NCBI RefSeq assembly: GCF_910578445.1
Contig: NZ_CAJTQC010000015.1
Span: 6,217-70,216 of the forward strand
DNA: 64,000 nucleotides
Source of the DNA: an uncultured Duncaniella sp.
Lineage (GTDB): Bacteria > Bacteroidota > Bacteroidia > Bacteroidales > Muribaculaceae
Direction of reading: 5' to 3'
Shown here: positions 63,930 to 64,000 of the stretch, piece by piece
How the letters are laid out: each line of letters starts with the position of its first letter
Position numbering within the stretch: position 1 is the stretch's first letter
The notes under the pieces: model-generated
The model's database searches: none
Told to the model about the DNA's origin: nothing
What the model saw: only the letters and a program-made list of their open reading frames with translations
Made by a program: the position numbers and the translations under genes

Positions 63930-64000
63930 GCCTCTTTAGCTCAGTTGGCCAGAGCACGTGATTTGTAATCTCGGGGTCGTTGGTTCGAATCCGACAAGAG
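63930..64000 (+). tRNA. tRNA-Thr (TGT anticodon), 3' end outside the window
   Basis: The acceptor strand GCCTCTT starts at 63930. The D arm (GCTC..GAGC), anticodon loop TTTGTAA with anticodon TGT, and T arm (GTTGG TTCGAAT CCGAC) all fold. The 3' acceptor strand is cut after AAGAG by the window edge. The anticodon stem has one T-T mismatch. Confidence 0.93.

Overview
The window reads as chromosomal DNA of a gut Bacteroidales bacterium, most likely family Muribaculaceae (inferred, not tested by alignment). The grounds are two SusC/SusD pairs, GldH and fimbrillin-type lipoproteins, the succinyl-type arginine gene set of Bacteroides relatives, few Shine-Dalgarno sites, and several promoters of the Bacteroidetes form TTTG-N18-21-TAnnTTTGC. 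No integrase, transposase, CRISPR array or rRNA was seen. One partial tRNA-Thr lies at the right edge and a possible 6S RNA at the left edge.

Layout. 0-6.4 kb (+): 6S RNA candidate, RNase Y, a RicT/PSP1 protein, GldH, a small peptidoglycan amidase, then a DUF5119 lipoprotein with a fimbrillin-like lipoprotein. 6.5-13.5 kb (-): myo-inositol-phosphate synthase, 2-oxoglutarate:ferredoxin oxidoreductase (korAB), dihydroorotase and a dolichol-phosphate-mannose-type glycosyltransferase. 13.9-22.8 kb (-): a two-repeat secreted protein, SusD and SusC, then a histidine kinase and a compact response regulator. 22.9-32.3 kb (-): an ABC exporter-like pair, kdsA, rsmE, an MFS transporter, a bifunctional nuclease, mnmA, DoxX and a thioredoxin-like lipid/envelope protein. 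32.6-37.0 kb (-): a multidomain GH10 xylanase and an M16 peptidase. 37.1-39.8 kb (+): valS. 39.8-48.9 kb (-): ferritin, then an eight-gene arginine cluster. 49.1-55.6 kb (-): SusD, SusC and a histidine phosphatase. 55.9-62.2 kb (-): GH28, an outer-membrane barrel and a TPR protein. 62.4-64 kb (+): acetylxylan-esterase-like enzyme and tRNA-Thr.

How it works together. The arginine cluster (GNAT acyltransferase, argG, argC, argD, argF', argB, desuccinylase, argH) holds every step from glutamate to arginine except carbamoyl-phosphate supply. The two SusCD loci, GH10, GH28 and the esterase point to growth on plant cell-wall polysaccharide, and the second SusCD locus is led by a phosphatase, which suggests a phosphorylated substrate.

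The least explained features are: four arrays of degenerate 7-bp repeats that fill the spacer just before the start codon of four minus-strand genes (one forms an inverted pair with a 16-bp perfect stem inside the arginine operon); an NtrC-family response regulator that has lost its AAA+ domain; and a cluster of TGTCCG half-sites over the promoter of the neighbouring SusCD operon.
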